A stretch of DNA of 15,588 nt from Bacteroidota bacterium (lineage in GTDB: Bacteria; Bacteroidota; Bacteroidia; Bacteroidales; FEN-979), in NCBI GenBank assembly GCA_026391755.1, contig JAPLDN010000419.1:1-15588 (forward strand). The letters run 5' to 3'. The notes beneath the pieces are model-generated. The model searched no databases. It had not been told where the DNA came from and saw nothing but the letters and a program-made list of their open reading frames with translations. Made by a program: the position numbers and the translations under genes. Shown here one piece after another: positions 1 through 7,929 of this stretch. How positions within the stretch are numbered: the first letter of the stretch is position 1; each line of letters begins with the position of its first letter.

Positions 1-1323
1 GGACTCATCGAGTGAGACCAACGATTTGTTGATCCGTTCGAGCTGGTCATGAGTGGTTTTAAGTTCTGACGACAGATCTTCGATCTGGTTGAACTCCCTG
101 GAGAATTTGCGGGAAAACAATGCAGCCTGGGAGAAAAACAATAACATGAACCCAAACGGGAGTGAATTGAAGGTATTGATGAGGTAGTTATCGTAAAGCA
201 TCTCATTAATAGCAGCAAAGAACATCAGAGTATATCCGGTGAGAATGATTGCTGCACTATCCTGTCGTTGCACAGTAGCCCTGATGACCACAAAGAAGGT
301 GTAAACCAGCAGCCCCAGGGAATACAATTCCATATAAATCACAAGGGAGGAGGAAAAGGAGATAGGGGTTACACAGGTCAGTAAAGACATTGCAATGGCG
401 ACAAAAGTAGTAAGGAGCAACACCGGTTTTGGAAAAGCCTTCCTGAAATGGGAGTTTATATAATAGACAGCAAATGGTAAAAGCAGGTAGAAACTTAAGA
501 AGTCAAGCCTTACTATAAGTTCCCAAGGTATCCCCGGAAACAATGAGACCAGGAACTGTTCACCTGTCACCAGACTTCTGATGACCGACAGTAAAAGAAA
601 GATGCTGAAAAATAAGGCTGGCTTTTCCTGCCTCCTGAAGAGGAAGAGGGTAAATAGGTATATCATCATAAAGATAAAAGCGCCGCAAAGAAAGAATTCC
701 AGAACCATAGCCCTTTCTCTTGAGCGCTTTATATCCTTGGCTAATCCAAGTCCGACCGAATACCACAATCCTCCTTTCCAGAAATTGAAATTAGATACCC
801 TGACCACAATGCTGATAGTGTCGGAGCCGGCGGGCAGCAACGTAATAAGAGGTGCAAATTCAGGCCGCGTTTCGGCTTTGGTTTTGCCCGGGATTCCATT
901 TCGGGCAATCAGAGAGTCGTTCACAAACAAAGAGTATGCACAACCCGCTCCCGGTATTTTCAGAGCCAGCTGTTGTGGGCCCCTGTTCAGCAAGACTTTG
1001 AGCCGGTAGCTTGCATACCCTGTTCCCGGTAGTTTTTCCGATCCCAACCGGTACCCTTTCCATGCCCGTGGAACGTTTATAAAATACCGGTCCGGGACAG
1101 AATCAAATCCATGTGAACCAAGAAACTCTCCATAGTAGAAGTCCCAGAGTCCGTCCAAACGAATAATCCCGTTTTCCTGAAAGTCCCATTTCCGCAAATC
1201 AATCACACCGTTAACGGCTTTCGGTACGCGGTTTTGTTGTCCAGGCGAGCAGGATCCCAAAATACTAGGCAGAGCAAGCAGTAAAATTGCTAACGGGGCA
1301 AACCCTGATATTTTGCATATCAT
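1..1323 (-). CDS. 7TM-DISM sensor protein, lipoprotein N-terminus (partial, cut by window edge)
   Basis: The frame is open from an ATG at 1323 to the window edge, giving 441 codons without a stop, so the 3' part of the gene is missing. Residues 1-25 form a signal peptide ending in a lipobox-like L-G-S-C (Cys25). Residues of about 35-190 form an extracytoplasmic 7TMR-DISMED2-like beta domain (W-D-F-Y-Y, then TGYASYRLKVLL). About seven hydrophobic segments follow, then a helical stretch (SRKFSREFNQIEDLSSELK) that would lead into a kinase or other output domain outside the window. It aligns over its whole visible length with the protein at 1359-3362, so the pair arose by tandem duplication. The gap to that gene is 35 bases on the same strand, so co-transcription is likely. 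7TM-DISM proteins sense small ligands, often carbohydrates; the ligand here is unknown. A GTG at 1344 in the same frame is a less likely start. Confidence 0.85.
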   Translation of the reverse strand, partial: MICKISGFAPLAILLLALPSILGSCSPGQQNRVPKAVNGVIDLRKWDFQENGIIRLDGLWDFYYGEFLGSHGFDSVPDRYFINVPRAWKGYRLGSEKLPGTGYASYRLKVLLNRGPQQLALKIPGAGCAYSLFVNDSLIARNGIPGKTKAETRPEFAPLITLLPAGSDTISIVVRVSNFNFWKGGLWYSVGLGLAKDIKRSRERAMVLEFFLCGAFIFMMIYLFTLFLFRRQEKPALFFSIFLLLSVIRSLVTGEQFLVSLFPGIPWELIVRLDFLSFYLLLPFAVYYINSHFRKAFPKPVLLLTTFVAIAMSLLTCVTPISFSSSLVIYMELYSLGLLVYTFFVVIRATVQRQDSAAIILTGYTLMFFAAINEMLYDNYLINTFNSLPFGFMLLFFSQAALFSRKFSREFNQIEDLSSELKTTHDQLERINKSLVSLDES

Positions 1324-1358
1324 TATGGACCAATGTCTTAACACTTCTCTTTTGCTCT

Positions 1359-3362
1359 TCACTCGTTCACCTGATTTGGGCCGGCCGGTTCTGAAAAAAT
1401 AAGTTTTATGCAAGCCCCGGGTCCGTTTTTGTTATTGCCAGCGTCTATTGCAGCTCCATGTGCGTCAATGATCAGCTTCACTAAAGCCAGGTCGAGCCCG
1501 ACATGACGATCAATATGTTCTTCTCCCAGGCTGAAAAGCTTGAACAGGTTCTGAAGCGCTTTATCTGAGAATCCTGATCCCGAGTCGGTAAATAAGAGAG
1601 TGACTTTGCCATTGCCAGCCTCTGTTCTCACGGTTACATCTCCATCAGGATGCGAATACTTTATTGCATTATCAAGGATACTTTCGCAGCAAATCATCAG
1701 AAGAGCAGGATCGCCTGTTACACCAGCCTCTGCCTGATTCATGGAGAGCCTGATCCTGATATTTTTTTCCTCAATTTTTGGTTTCAGTTTCAACAAAGCA
1801 CTATCAACCAATTCAGTCAGGATTACCGGATTTTTCTGAGGGGCTATCTGCCTGTCCTGAAGCTCGGTGATCATCATCGCAACCTTGGAGAATTTCTCAA
1901 GCCGTTTGGCCGAAATATCCAGGTATTCAATAATCCCTGAAAGATTAGCCGATTGAAGGCGGGATTTAAGAATACCGGTGTATCCCAGGATACGGTTCAG
2001 CGGCTTCCTGATATCGTTGCTGATCATATGCAGGAACTCTCCTTTGGCCTTATCCAGCTGGTTCAAAGCGCGGTTTGCTTTTTCAATATTGGAGTTAGCC
2101 CATTTTAGTTCCCCCGAAAGGGTTTCGATCTGGTGAAATTCCCTGGAGAATTTGCGTGAAAAGAGGATTGTCTGGGAAAAGAACATGCCAAGTACCCCCA
2201 CCGGCAATGTAAGCCAGGCCTGGGTTATATCATTATAAAACAGGATCTCATTTACGGTAGCCAGGAGGAGGAAAATATAGCCGCAAAGGAAAACCCATGC
2301 ATTATCACGATTGCGGATTATGGAGAGGATAATGATATAGAAAAAATAAAAAGCGATCACCAGGCAATAAAGTTCGGCATAAGGGACAAATATGGAGTAG
2401 AAGATTCCGCGTGTAAACACCGTAATAAAACTCAAAAGGCTGATTATCGTGAGGTTTAAACGAAGCACAAAACGTGAAACTTCATAAGGGAATAATGACC
2501 GGAAATACATGATAAAGACCGGGATAAGCCAGTAAAAGCTCAGCAGGTCGATTTTGTTTATCAATTCCCATCCTGAACCAGGGAACAGGTTAAGCAGCGT
2601 GATTTCTCCCGTGACTGTCGTCCGTATGCCGCAGATTAGCAGGAAAAGGCTGAAATACAAGGCGGCTTTTTCTTTTGGCCTGGAGATGAAAAACGTTACC
2701 AGGTAAAGGAAGAGAAAAAAGCATGCCCCGACCAGGATGTATTCTCCGATCATATGCTTTTCAAGTTGGCGGATGACCAAATCCCGTGGACCCATTGTAA
2801 TGGGGTACCACAGACCAGCTTTACAGTAATGGAAATTTGAAACATGAAAAACCAGGGAGACAGTATCTTTTTGGGGAGTAAATTCAACCAAGGCTACTTT
2901 TATCCCCGGGGTGGTCGCTTTTTTTGTTGTACCTGTCACACCGCATTGGGTAATTACCGTGTCATTAAGCAGGAGGGTGTATGCGGTACCAATAACAGGG
3001 ATATGCAAAGCCAGGTGATTCGAATGCCGGGGCAACAGGATCTTTAGCCTGTAGCTGGCATATCCGGTATCGGGCAGGTGCTTGTTTTTACTCAGATATT
3101 TGTTCCATTCCCCAGGTACTTTTACATAAACCGGATGGGCCAATGAATCGAAGCCCCTGGATCCCAGGAATTTGTTAAAACAGAAAGACCATTGGCCATT
3201 CAGTTGTAAAATAGAACCGACTGAAAGGGTGTCGCCACGCAGATCGAGAAGACCTGCCGAAACCTGTTTTTCTGACGGATTGTCTTTGCCCTGGGAACAC
3301 GAAACCAGGAGCAGGAAGCAGCAGAAGATCACTATGTAATGGACACGAAGTTTCATTACCAT
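1359..3362 (-). CDS. 7TM-DISM sensor with degenerate histidine-kinase module
   Basis: This is a 667-residue membrane sensor. Residues 1-22 are a lipoprotein signal (L-V-S-C, Cys22), about 38-195 a 7TMR-DISMED2-like extracytoplasmic domain, about 205-402 seven membrane segments, about 405-440 a coiled-coil linker, 441-505 a HisKA-like dimerisation helix pair and 510-657 a HATPase_c domain. The H-box reads FLHMISNDIRKPLN, with Asn449 where the phospho-accepting His belongs. The N-box keeps Asn565 but has Glu560 in place of the first Asn. The G1 box D-S-G-S-G (593-597) is intact. The G2 box reads G-L-D-L (622-625) instead of G-L-G-L. Family knowledge says such kinases signal through His phosphorylation; I infer that this copy may act as a pseudokinase or heterodimer partner. 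A second ATG six bases downstream (3356) is an alternative start. A GAGG precedes the chosen ATG by about 5 bases. Confidence 0.9.
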   Translation of the reverse strand: MVMKLRVHYIVIFCCFLLLVSCSQGKDNPSEKQVSAGLLDLRGDTLSVGSILQLNGQWSFCFNKFLGSRGFDSLAHPVYVKVPGEWNKYLSKNKHLPDTGYASYRLKILLPRHSNHLALHIPVIGTAYTLLLNDTVITQCGVTGTTKKATTPGIKVALVEFTPQKDTVSLVFHVSNFHYCKAGLWYPITMGPRDLVIRQLEKHMIGEYILVGACFFLFLYLVTFFISRPKEKAALYFSLFLLICGIRTTVTGEITLLNLFPGSGWELINKIDLLSFYWLIPVFIMYFRSLFPYEVSRFVLRLNLTIISLLSFITVFTRGIFYSIFVPYAELYCLVIAFYFFYIIILSIIRNRDNAWVFLCGYIFLLLATVNEILFYNDITQAWLTLPVGVLGMFFSQTILFSRKFSREFHQIETLSGELKWANSNIEKANRALNQLDKAKGEFLHMISNDIRKPLNRILGYTGILKSRLQSANLSGIIEYLDISAKRLEKFSKVAMMITELQDRQIAPQKNPVILTELVDSALLKLKPKIEEKNIRIRLSMNQAEAGVTGDPALLMICCESILDNAIKYSHPDGDVTVRTEAGNGKVTLLFTDSGSGFSDKALQNLFKLFSLGEEHIDRHVGLDLALVKLIIDAHGAAIDAGNNKNGPGACIKLIFSEPAGPNQVNE

Positions 3363-3408
3363 GCAACCTCAGGTATTCATAATAAGGAAAGCAATACTAC
3401 CTTCCTGT

Positions 3409-3416
3409 CAAAGATA
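3409..3416 (-). promoter_or_regulatory. candidate Bacteroidota -7 box for the sensor pair
   Basis: Read on the minus strand, the 59-base gap between the protease gene and the first sensor contains TATCTTTG, a match to the Bacteroidota -7 consensus TAnnTTTG. It lies about 46 bases upstream of the sensor ATG. No convincing TTTG -33 element is visible at the expected distance. The sensors may therefore have their own promoter, be read through from the protease gene, or both. Confidence 0.35.
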
Positions 3417-3421
3417 ATACA

Positions 3422-6400
3422 TTATTTCAATAATTCCTTTACAGCGGCCTCGATCTGCTGGTCGTTGCCGGAAGAAAGAATGCCCGGATCATTAGCGACC
3501 CTGATATCGGGCTCAAGCTGGTTGTTTTCACAGAAGCGACCATCGGGCATCCGCCATCCGCCCATAGGAATGCCAAATACAAGGGTTGGATCGATCTGGC
3601 TTTCCCACCAAACGAAGGTTCCTGTACCGGGAACAGGCATACCTACGGTCTTCCCTATATTCTTTAGTTTGTATGCAACCGGGAACAAATGAGCATCGGA
3701 ATAATTGCTTTCGCCAATCAGCACGATCGACGGTTTAACCCATTTGTCGGTTGGTTCTGAACCTATATACTGTCCGTGTGGTATAATGTCGATATACTTT
3801 TTCCCGCTCAGGAAGTCGGAGAGCTGTTCATGGATGTTGCCTCCCCCGTTAAAACGGGTATCCACGATTAGGGCGGTTTTTTCAAAATTGCGCCCCAATG
3901 CTTCCTCGAAAACAACTCTCATACTGGCATCATCCATGGAACGTACATGTACATAGCCTATCTTCCCTCCCGAAAGCTTATCCACTTCGAGGCGGCGGTT
4001 CTTCACCCAGCGTTTATACAGCAGTTCGTTGGCTTCACCTATGCTCACAGGTTTTACACTTTCTTCCCAGCGTTCGCCTTTTGCAGGGTCGAAAACCGAA
4101 AGAAGGGTAAGTTTTCCTGTTTTCCGGTTCAGGAGAGAGTAAAAATCCATAGTGTCTTTAAGCTCAAGGCCATCGATCTTCTCGATGATGTTGCCAGCTT
4201 TAACTTTCGAAGTTGCCTTATCAAGAGGTCCGCCTTCGACGACTTCCGATATCTTTAATCCCTGGCCATGATAAGCGTAGTCAAAGAACAGCCCGAGGTC
4301 GGCAGTTTGGTCTGTATTCGGCTTGCCTGCGCGGTAACCGCAACCCGTATGGGAAGCGTTCATCTCACCCAGCATCTCGCTAAGCATTTCCGCGAAATCA
4401 TAATTATTATTTACATAAGGAAGGAATTTCTTATAAACCTTGTAATAATAATCCCAGTCAACGCCCTGCATGTCAACCACGTAGAACTTCTCTTTGAACT
4501 GCCTCCAGGCGTGGTCAAAGATATAGGAACGTTCATCTGCAGGTTTAATAAGCATCTCGCCAGAGGTTTTCAGAGGTTCCGCCTTACCGCTTTCGGCGTC
4601 GATTTTCATAGGTTTGCCATCAGCAAGCATTAAAATAAATTTACCGTCCGACGAAAGCTGTATACTTGCGCTTTTAGCCCCGATCTTGGCAAACAGCTTG
4701 GTTTCTTTTGCCCTGAGATCAGTCATCCAGAGGTCATTGTCCTTTTCAAAACTGGTCAGGTAATACAGCTTTTCGCAGTCTTTGGACAGCAGCCAATCGC
4801 TGGCCGGGGAAGTGTGAAGGGTAAGTTTTGCCTTTCGCTCTGTGAGGTTTTCCCAGTCGATCGTCACCTTTACTTTCGAGGAATCCTTTGCAGCAGAATC
4901 CGTTTTGGCTTTTTTATCGGACCCGGCTTTTGTTTTAGCATCTGCTTTTGATTTCTCTTCGGATTTCTTTTTCTCTTTTTCAGCCTTTTCTTCCTGTTCT
5001 TTTACGAGGGCAAGATCTTCCTTAGAGAGTTTGAACCTGTCGAAGGCCGCTTTGGTAAAGAATATGGCATAGACGTCATCGCTCGAAAAGTTGCCGCCCT
5101 GGTCGCGTGTACCGTCCCGGTCGGAGCCCCAGATGAACATCTTTCCATCGACTGACCATTTGGGAACATAATCGTTATAACCGCTTAGTGTCAGGTTATA
5201 GATCTCTCCGTTGCCTTCGGCCGAAACAAGTCCGACTTCGGGAGTGAAAATCCTGTCGGGATATGAAAATTGCACCAGGAACCATTTGCTGTCGGGTGAC
5301 CATTGGTAGTATTGGTCCCCGTCGGCATAGGAATAATTCACATTGGGGGGCATGATCGTCCGGGTCTTTTTACTTGCCAGGTTGATGACTTTAAGCACCA
5401 CCCTGTTCTCAAGGTAAGCTACTTCCTTACCGTCGGGTGAATATTCAGGCTGAAATTCCTCAGCTTCGGTGGCAATAAGCGGTTCGGTTTTCAAAACAGT
5501 TGAGGCATAGAAATACGGCTCCTCTTTACGTACGATAGACTTGGTATAAACATCCCAGCTATTGTTCACTTCGGCAGCATAAACCAGTGAACGTCCGTCG
5601 GGGCTGAAGCTCACACTGCGTTCCTGGTAAGGGGTATTTGTAATGCGTTTGGTAATCCCGCCATCTACGCTGGTAACGAAGATCTCACCTCTGAAAACAT
5701 ATACATATTCTTTCCCGTTAGGCGATAGCCTCATCTCGGTGAACCCGTCATTTACAGGGGTTATTCGTTCCTGCGGACTGCGGCCGTCGGCATTGATCTT
5801 TACACTCAATTTCTTCGGTTCACCTCCGGGTTGTAAGGTATAGATCTCCCCGTCATAGGTAAAACACAGGGTATTATTTTTTGCCCGGGTAAGAAATCGT
5901 ACCGGGTTTTTCGAGAAATGCGTAAGAGCCGTTGATCTGGAAGGATCCGACAATGAGCTTTTATATACGTTAAAGGAACCGCTTTGTTCGCTCAGGTAAT
6001 AGAAATCATTATCGTTGGAATCGAACACCGGGTTACGGTCCTCGCCGGCGAAACTTGTGAGTTTTGTATATTTTGCAGTATTGAAATCGTAAACCCAGAT
6101 ATCACGGGCTATGGCCGATGTGTGGTGCTTACGCCACTCGTTTTCATAGCCTTTGATGTCCTCAAAAATAATTTTATCGCCTGTGGATGTCGGGGTGGCT
6201 TCGAGCGCCGGTGTCGGGAGCAATTGGGATACCTTCCCCCCTGCAACAGGCACAGTGTAGAGCTCGCTCATCAGCGAAATAGGGAACTGGGCATTCGTGG
6301 AAACATCCTGACGGTAAGCCGAAAAGATGACATCCTTGTCATTGGCAGTAAAACTGCTTGGCACCTCCTTATTTGAATTGAAAGTAAGCCGCTTCGCTTC

Positions 6401-6694
6401 ACCTCCGGAGGCCGGCATGACGAAAATATCGAAGTTCCCGTTACGGTCTGAAGCAAAAGCAATGGTTTTACCGTCATGGCTCCATACAGGGGAATATTCA
6501 TATGAATCGGTAAGGGTAAGAGGAACTGCAGTCCCGCCTGCAGAAGGAACCGACCAGATGTCGCCCTTATAACAGAAAAGGATGGTCTGGCCATCAGGAG
6601 AAATTGAAGTATACCGCATCCAGAGCGGATTTTCCTGGCCCACAGCCATCGAGGCCAGGCCGAAAAAAATGATAAAGCCGAGTAATTTTTTCAT
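3422..6694 (-). CDS. Secreted tricorn-type S41 protease with beta-propellers and PDZ domain
   Basis: The 1090-residue protein starts with a signal peptide (MKKLLGFIIFFGLASMAVGQ). PD40/WD40-like propeller blades follow (SPDGQTILF, SHDGKTIAFASDRNG and others), forming two propellers over about residues 22-310 and 315-710. The second is interrupted by a Lys/Glu/Ser/Ala-rich insert at about 557-606. A tricorn C1 domain lies at about 725-798, a PDZ domain at about 799-870 and the S41 catalytic core at about 905-1080. Catalytic candidates are Ser781-His782 (NASHTGC), nucleophile Ser999 (NYSDAHLFP) and Glu1056 (CENNQLEPD). The spacings His-Ser 217 and Ser-Glu 57 nearly equal those of archaeal tricorn (H746, S965, E1023; 219 and 58), which supports an active enzyme. 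Tricorn is known to degrade peptides. With a signal peptide, this homologue should act in the periplasm or outside the cell. The sensor genes follow on the same strand after 59 bases. Confidence 0.93.
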   Translation of the reverse strand: MKKLLGFIIFFGLASMAVGQENPLWMRYTSISPDGQTILFCYKGDIWSVPSAGGTAVPLTLTDSYEYSPVWSHDGKTIAFASDRNGNFDIFVMPASGGEAKRLTFNSNKEVPSSFTANDKDVIFSAYRQDVSTNAQFPISLMSELYTVPVAGGKVSQLLPTPALEATPTSTGDKIIFEDIKGYENEWRKHHTSAIARDIWVYDFNTAKYTKLTSFAGEDRNPVFDSNDNDFYYLSEQSGSFNVYKSSLSDPSRSTALTHFSKNPVRFLTRAKNNTLCFTYDGEIYTLQPGGEPKKLSVKINADGRSPQERITPVNDGFTEMRLSPNGKEYVYVFRGEIFVTSVDGGITKRITNTPYQERSVSFSPDGRSLVYAAEVNNSWDVYTKSIVRKEEPYFYASTVLKTEPLIATEAEEFQPEYSPDGKEVAYLENRVVLKVINLASKKTRTIMPPNVNYSYADGDQYYQWSPDSKWFLVQFSYPDRIFTPEVGLVSAEGNGEIYNLTLSGYNDYVPKWSVDGKMFIWGSDRDGTRDQGGNFSSDDVYAIFFTKAAFDRFKLSKEDLALVKEQEEKAEKEKKKSEEKSKADAKTKAGSDKKAKTDSAAKDSSKVKVTIDWENLTERKAKLTLHTSPASDWLLSKDCEKLYYLTSFEKDNDLWMTDLRAKETKLFAKIGAKSASIQLSSDGKFILMLADGKPMKIDAESGKAEPLKTSGEMLIKPADERSYIFDHAWRQFKEKFYVVDMQGVDWDYYYKVYKKFLPYVNNNYDFAEMLSEMLGEMNASHTGCGYRAGKPNTDQTADLGLFFDYAYHGQGLKISEVVEGGPLDKATSKVKAGNIIEKIDGLELKDTMDFYSLLNRKTGKLTLLSVFDPAKGERWEESVKPVSIGEANELLYKRWVKNRRLEVDKLSGGKIGYVHVRSMDDASMRVVFEEALGRNFEKTALIVDTRFNGGGNIHEQLSDFLSGKKYIDIIPHGQYIGSEPTDKWVKPSIVLIGESNYSDAHLFPVAYKLKNIGKTVGMPVPGTGTFVWWESQIDPTLVFGIPMGGWRMPDGRFCENNQLEPDIRVANDPGILSSGNDQQIEAAVKELLK

Positions 6695-6903
6695 ATCAAA
6701 AAATTATAATTCAACAATAGACCGGATTTCACAGTGGAAGTTACAAAGAAATGAATTATTCGGGCAACCTTTTTAATTTTTCGGGTTAATATATCAAACA
6801 ACCTCCATGAAGCATCAATACCTCCTTTTCTGAAATCATTTCCGGGAATCGGACGCTAAGCCTCGATGCGATAACTAAAGGCCTCATAAAAATTTATATA
6901 ACG
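6695..6903. other. Divergent intergenic region
   Basis: This 209-base A/T-rich region separates the protease gene (minus) from the lipoprotein gene (plus), so it should carry promoters in both directions. The best candidate for the protease is TTTCTTTG on the minus strand at 6751-6744, one mismatch from TAnnTTTG. No matching box was found for the plus-strand gene. A short direct repeat, cgggcaacc (6762-6770) and cgggttaat (6782-6790), flanks a T-rich stretch. I see no other structure. Confidence 0.4.
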
Positions 6904-7677
6904 ATGAAAAGAGCAATGTTTCTTTTGCTTGTCACTGCAGTGATGGTGATAGGCGGATGCAGCAAGAAAGATCAGACAAGCACAACTTCACCAACAAGCC
7001 AGACAACCTTACTGCCGGCAAGGGCAACTGCTTATGTTGAAACCAATTATCCTGATGCTACAATAGACTATATTTTAGTCCTGGCAAATTCAGGCGCTAA
7101 ATTTGTCGTTGCATTGAATACAGCCGAAGAACTCGCCTTTTCAGGCGATGGCAATTACCTTGGCGATGGCAGGAATTATCACCAGGGAAATCATCCCGGC
7201 GATACAATCCCGGGCGACTCATTACATGGCGACACTATACATTGCTGGCATCATCATGGTCATCATGGCGGCGGACATGGTATCCCGCCGGATTCATTAT
7301 CTCCAGTAATTAAAGATTATATAGCAGCTAACTTTGCCGGTTATACTATTCTGAATGCCGACTATGATTCACTTTGCGTGAATGGCCTGGTTAAGGAAGT
7401 GATGATCGGTAAAAGAGATTCAGTACCACCGGTTAAGCTTATTTTCAGTGCAACAGACAGCTATCTTTTGCAGGCATCCAGATTCAGGTATTCGGATGTG
7501 CCACAGGCTGTGAAGGAGTATATAACGGCGAATTATTCATCCTATGAAGTCTGCAATGCAGCAGAAAAGTATATCCTGGCCGATAACAGCGTGCAGTATA
7601 TGGTGTACCTGAGGCTCGACAGGAGCCACCTGAGAGTGCGTTTGCTGGCCGACGGGACCCTTGTATGCTCACAATAA
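6904..7677 (+). CDS. PepSY-like (PF11396-type) lipoprotein with His-rich linker
   Basis: This is a 257-residue lipoprotein with signal peptide and lipobox V-I-G-G-C (Cys19). It contains three related beta-alpha-beta units of the type seen in Bacteroidota PepSY-like proteins. They are at about 37-88 (ARATAYVETNYPDATIDYI), 132-196 (VIKDYIAANFAGYTILNADY) and 199-257 (AVKEYITANYSSYEVCNA). Each begins with a helix of the form V-x-x-Y-I-x-x-N-[FY] and ends in strands. Between units 1 and 2 is a linker of repeated Gly-Asp-Thr/Ser-Ile/Leu steps followed by a cluster of seven His and one Cys within residues 113-125 (HCWHHHGHHGGGH). The family's biochemical role is not well established. The His cluster suggests metal binding, which is inference. 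The gene stands alone between a divergent promoter region and a terminator. The ATG at 6904 sits directly before a standard signal peptide. Confidence 0.8.
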   Translation: MKRAMFLLLVTAVMVIGGCSKKDQTSTTSPTSQTTLLPARATAYVETNYPDATIDYILVLANSGAKFVVALNTAEELAFSGDGNYLGDGRNYHQGNHPGDTIPGDSLHGDTIHCWHHHGHHGGGHGIPPDSLSPVIKDYIAANFAGYTILNADYDSLCVNGLVKEVMIGKRDSVPPVKLIFSATDSYLLQASRFRYSDVPQAVKEYITANYSSYEVCNAAEKYILADNSVQYMVYLRLDRSHLRVRLLADGTLVCSQ

Positions 7678-7700
7678 ATCCTCAATCCTGATAATCCGAT

Positions 7701-7734
7701 AAACCCTCAGGCCTCGAAGCCTGAGGGTTTTTTT
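7701..7734 (+). terminator. Rho-independent terminator
   Basis: A perfect 12-base-pair stem (aaaccctcaggc, 7701-7712, paired with gcctgagggttt, 7719-7730) has a 6-base loop ctcgaa. The run of T extends to 7734. It lies 23 bases after the stop of the PepSY-like lipoprotein gene and closes that single-gene transcript. Confidence 0.92.
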
Positions 7735-7810
7735 ATCCCATACCGGTTTTTCAGTCATTAATTAATAGAAATAGTCCCAGCGAATCAATTGATATTTATC
7801 AATGTTGTGC

Positions 7811-7856
7811 TAAGGAAATGTCAATGAATTCATTAATATGGTATGGAAATTCCTTA
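7811..7856. repeat. Nested inverted repeats in intergenic region, possible operator
   Basis: The arms taaggaa (7811-7817) and ttcctta (7850-7856) are perfect inverted copies. Between them lies the 12-base palindrome aatgaattcatt (7823-7834). The element sits about 75-120 bases upstream of the secreted-protein start and just ahead of its candidate promoter. It could be a regulator site, but A/T-rich intergenic DNA gives such palindromes by chance. Confidence 0.3.
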
Positions 7857-7861
7857 ATACC

Positions 7862-7890
7862 TTTGATTCCTTGATTCCTGGTATAATTTG
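7862..7890 (+). promoter_or_regulatory. candidate promoter for the T9SS cargo gene
   Basis: A TTTG (7862-7865) is followed after 16 bases by TATAATTTG (7882-7890), which resembles the Bacteroidota TTTG / TAnnTTTG pair with one extra base in the -7 box. Two tandem copies of ttgattcc (7863-7870 and 7871-7878) lie in the spacer. Transcription would start at about 7896, leaving an A-rich leader of about 35 bases before the ATG at 7930. Confidence 0.3.
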
Positions 7891-7929
7891 TTCCGGAAAT
7901 TTAAAAAAAAATTAACAATTAACCGAAGT

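Noticed and set aside
581..1009. 142-codon plus-strand open frame
   Set aside because: It is antisense to the truncated 7TM-DISM sensor, whose translation aligns with its neighbour through the same stretch.
1342..1344. GTG as start of the truncated sensor
   Set aside because: It would add seven non-hydrophobic residues before the signal peptide; the ATG at 1323 fits better.
7888..7929. TTG start extending the T9SS cargo protein by 14 residues
   Set aside because: The extension is Lys/Asn-rich A/T-derived sequence and overlaps the candidate -7 box; the ATG at 7930 begins a normal signal peptide.
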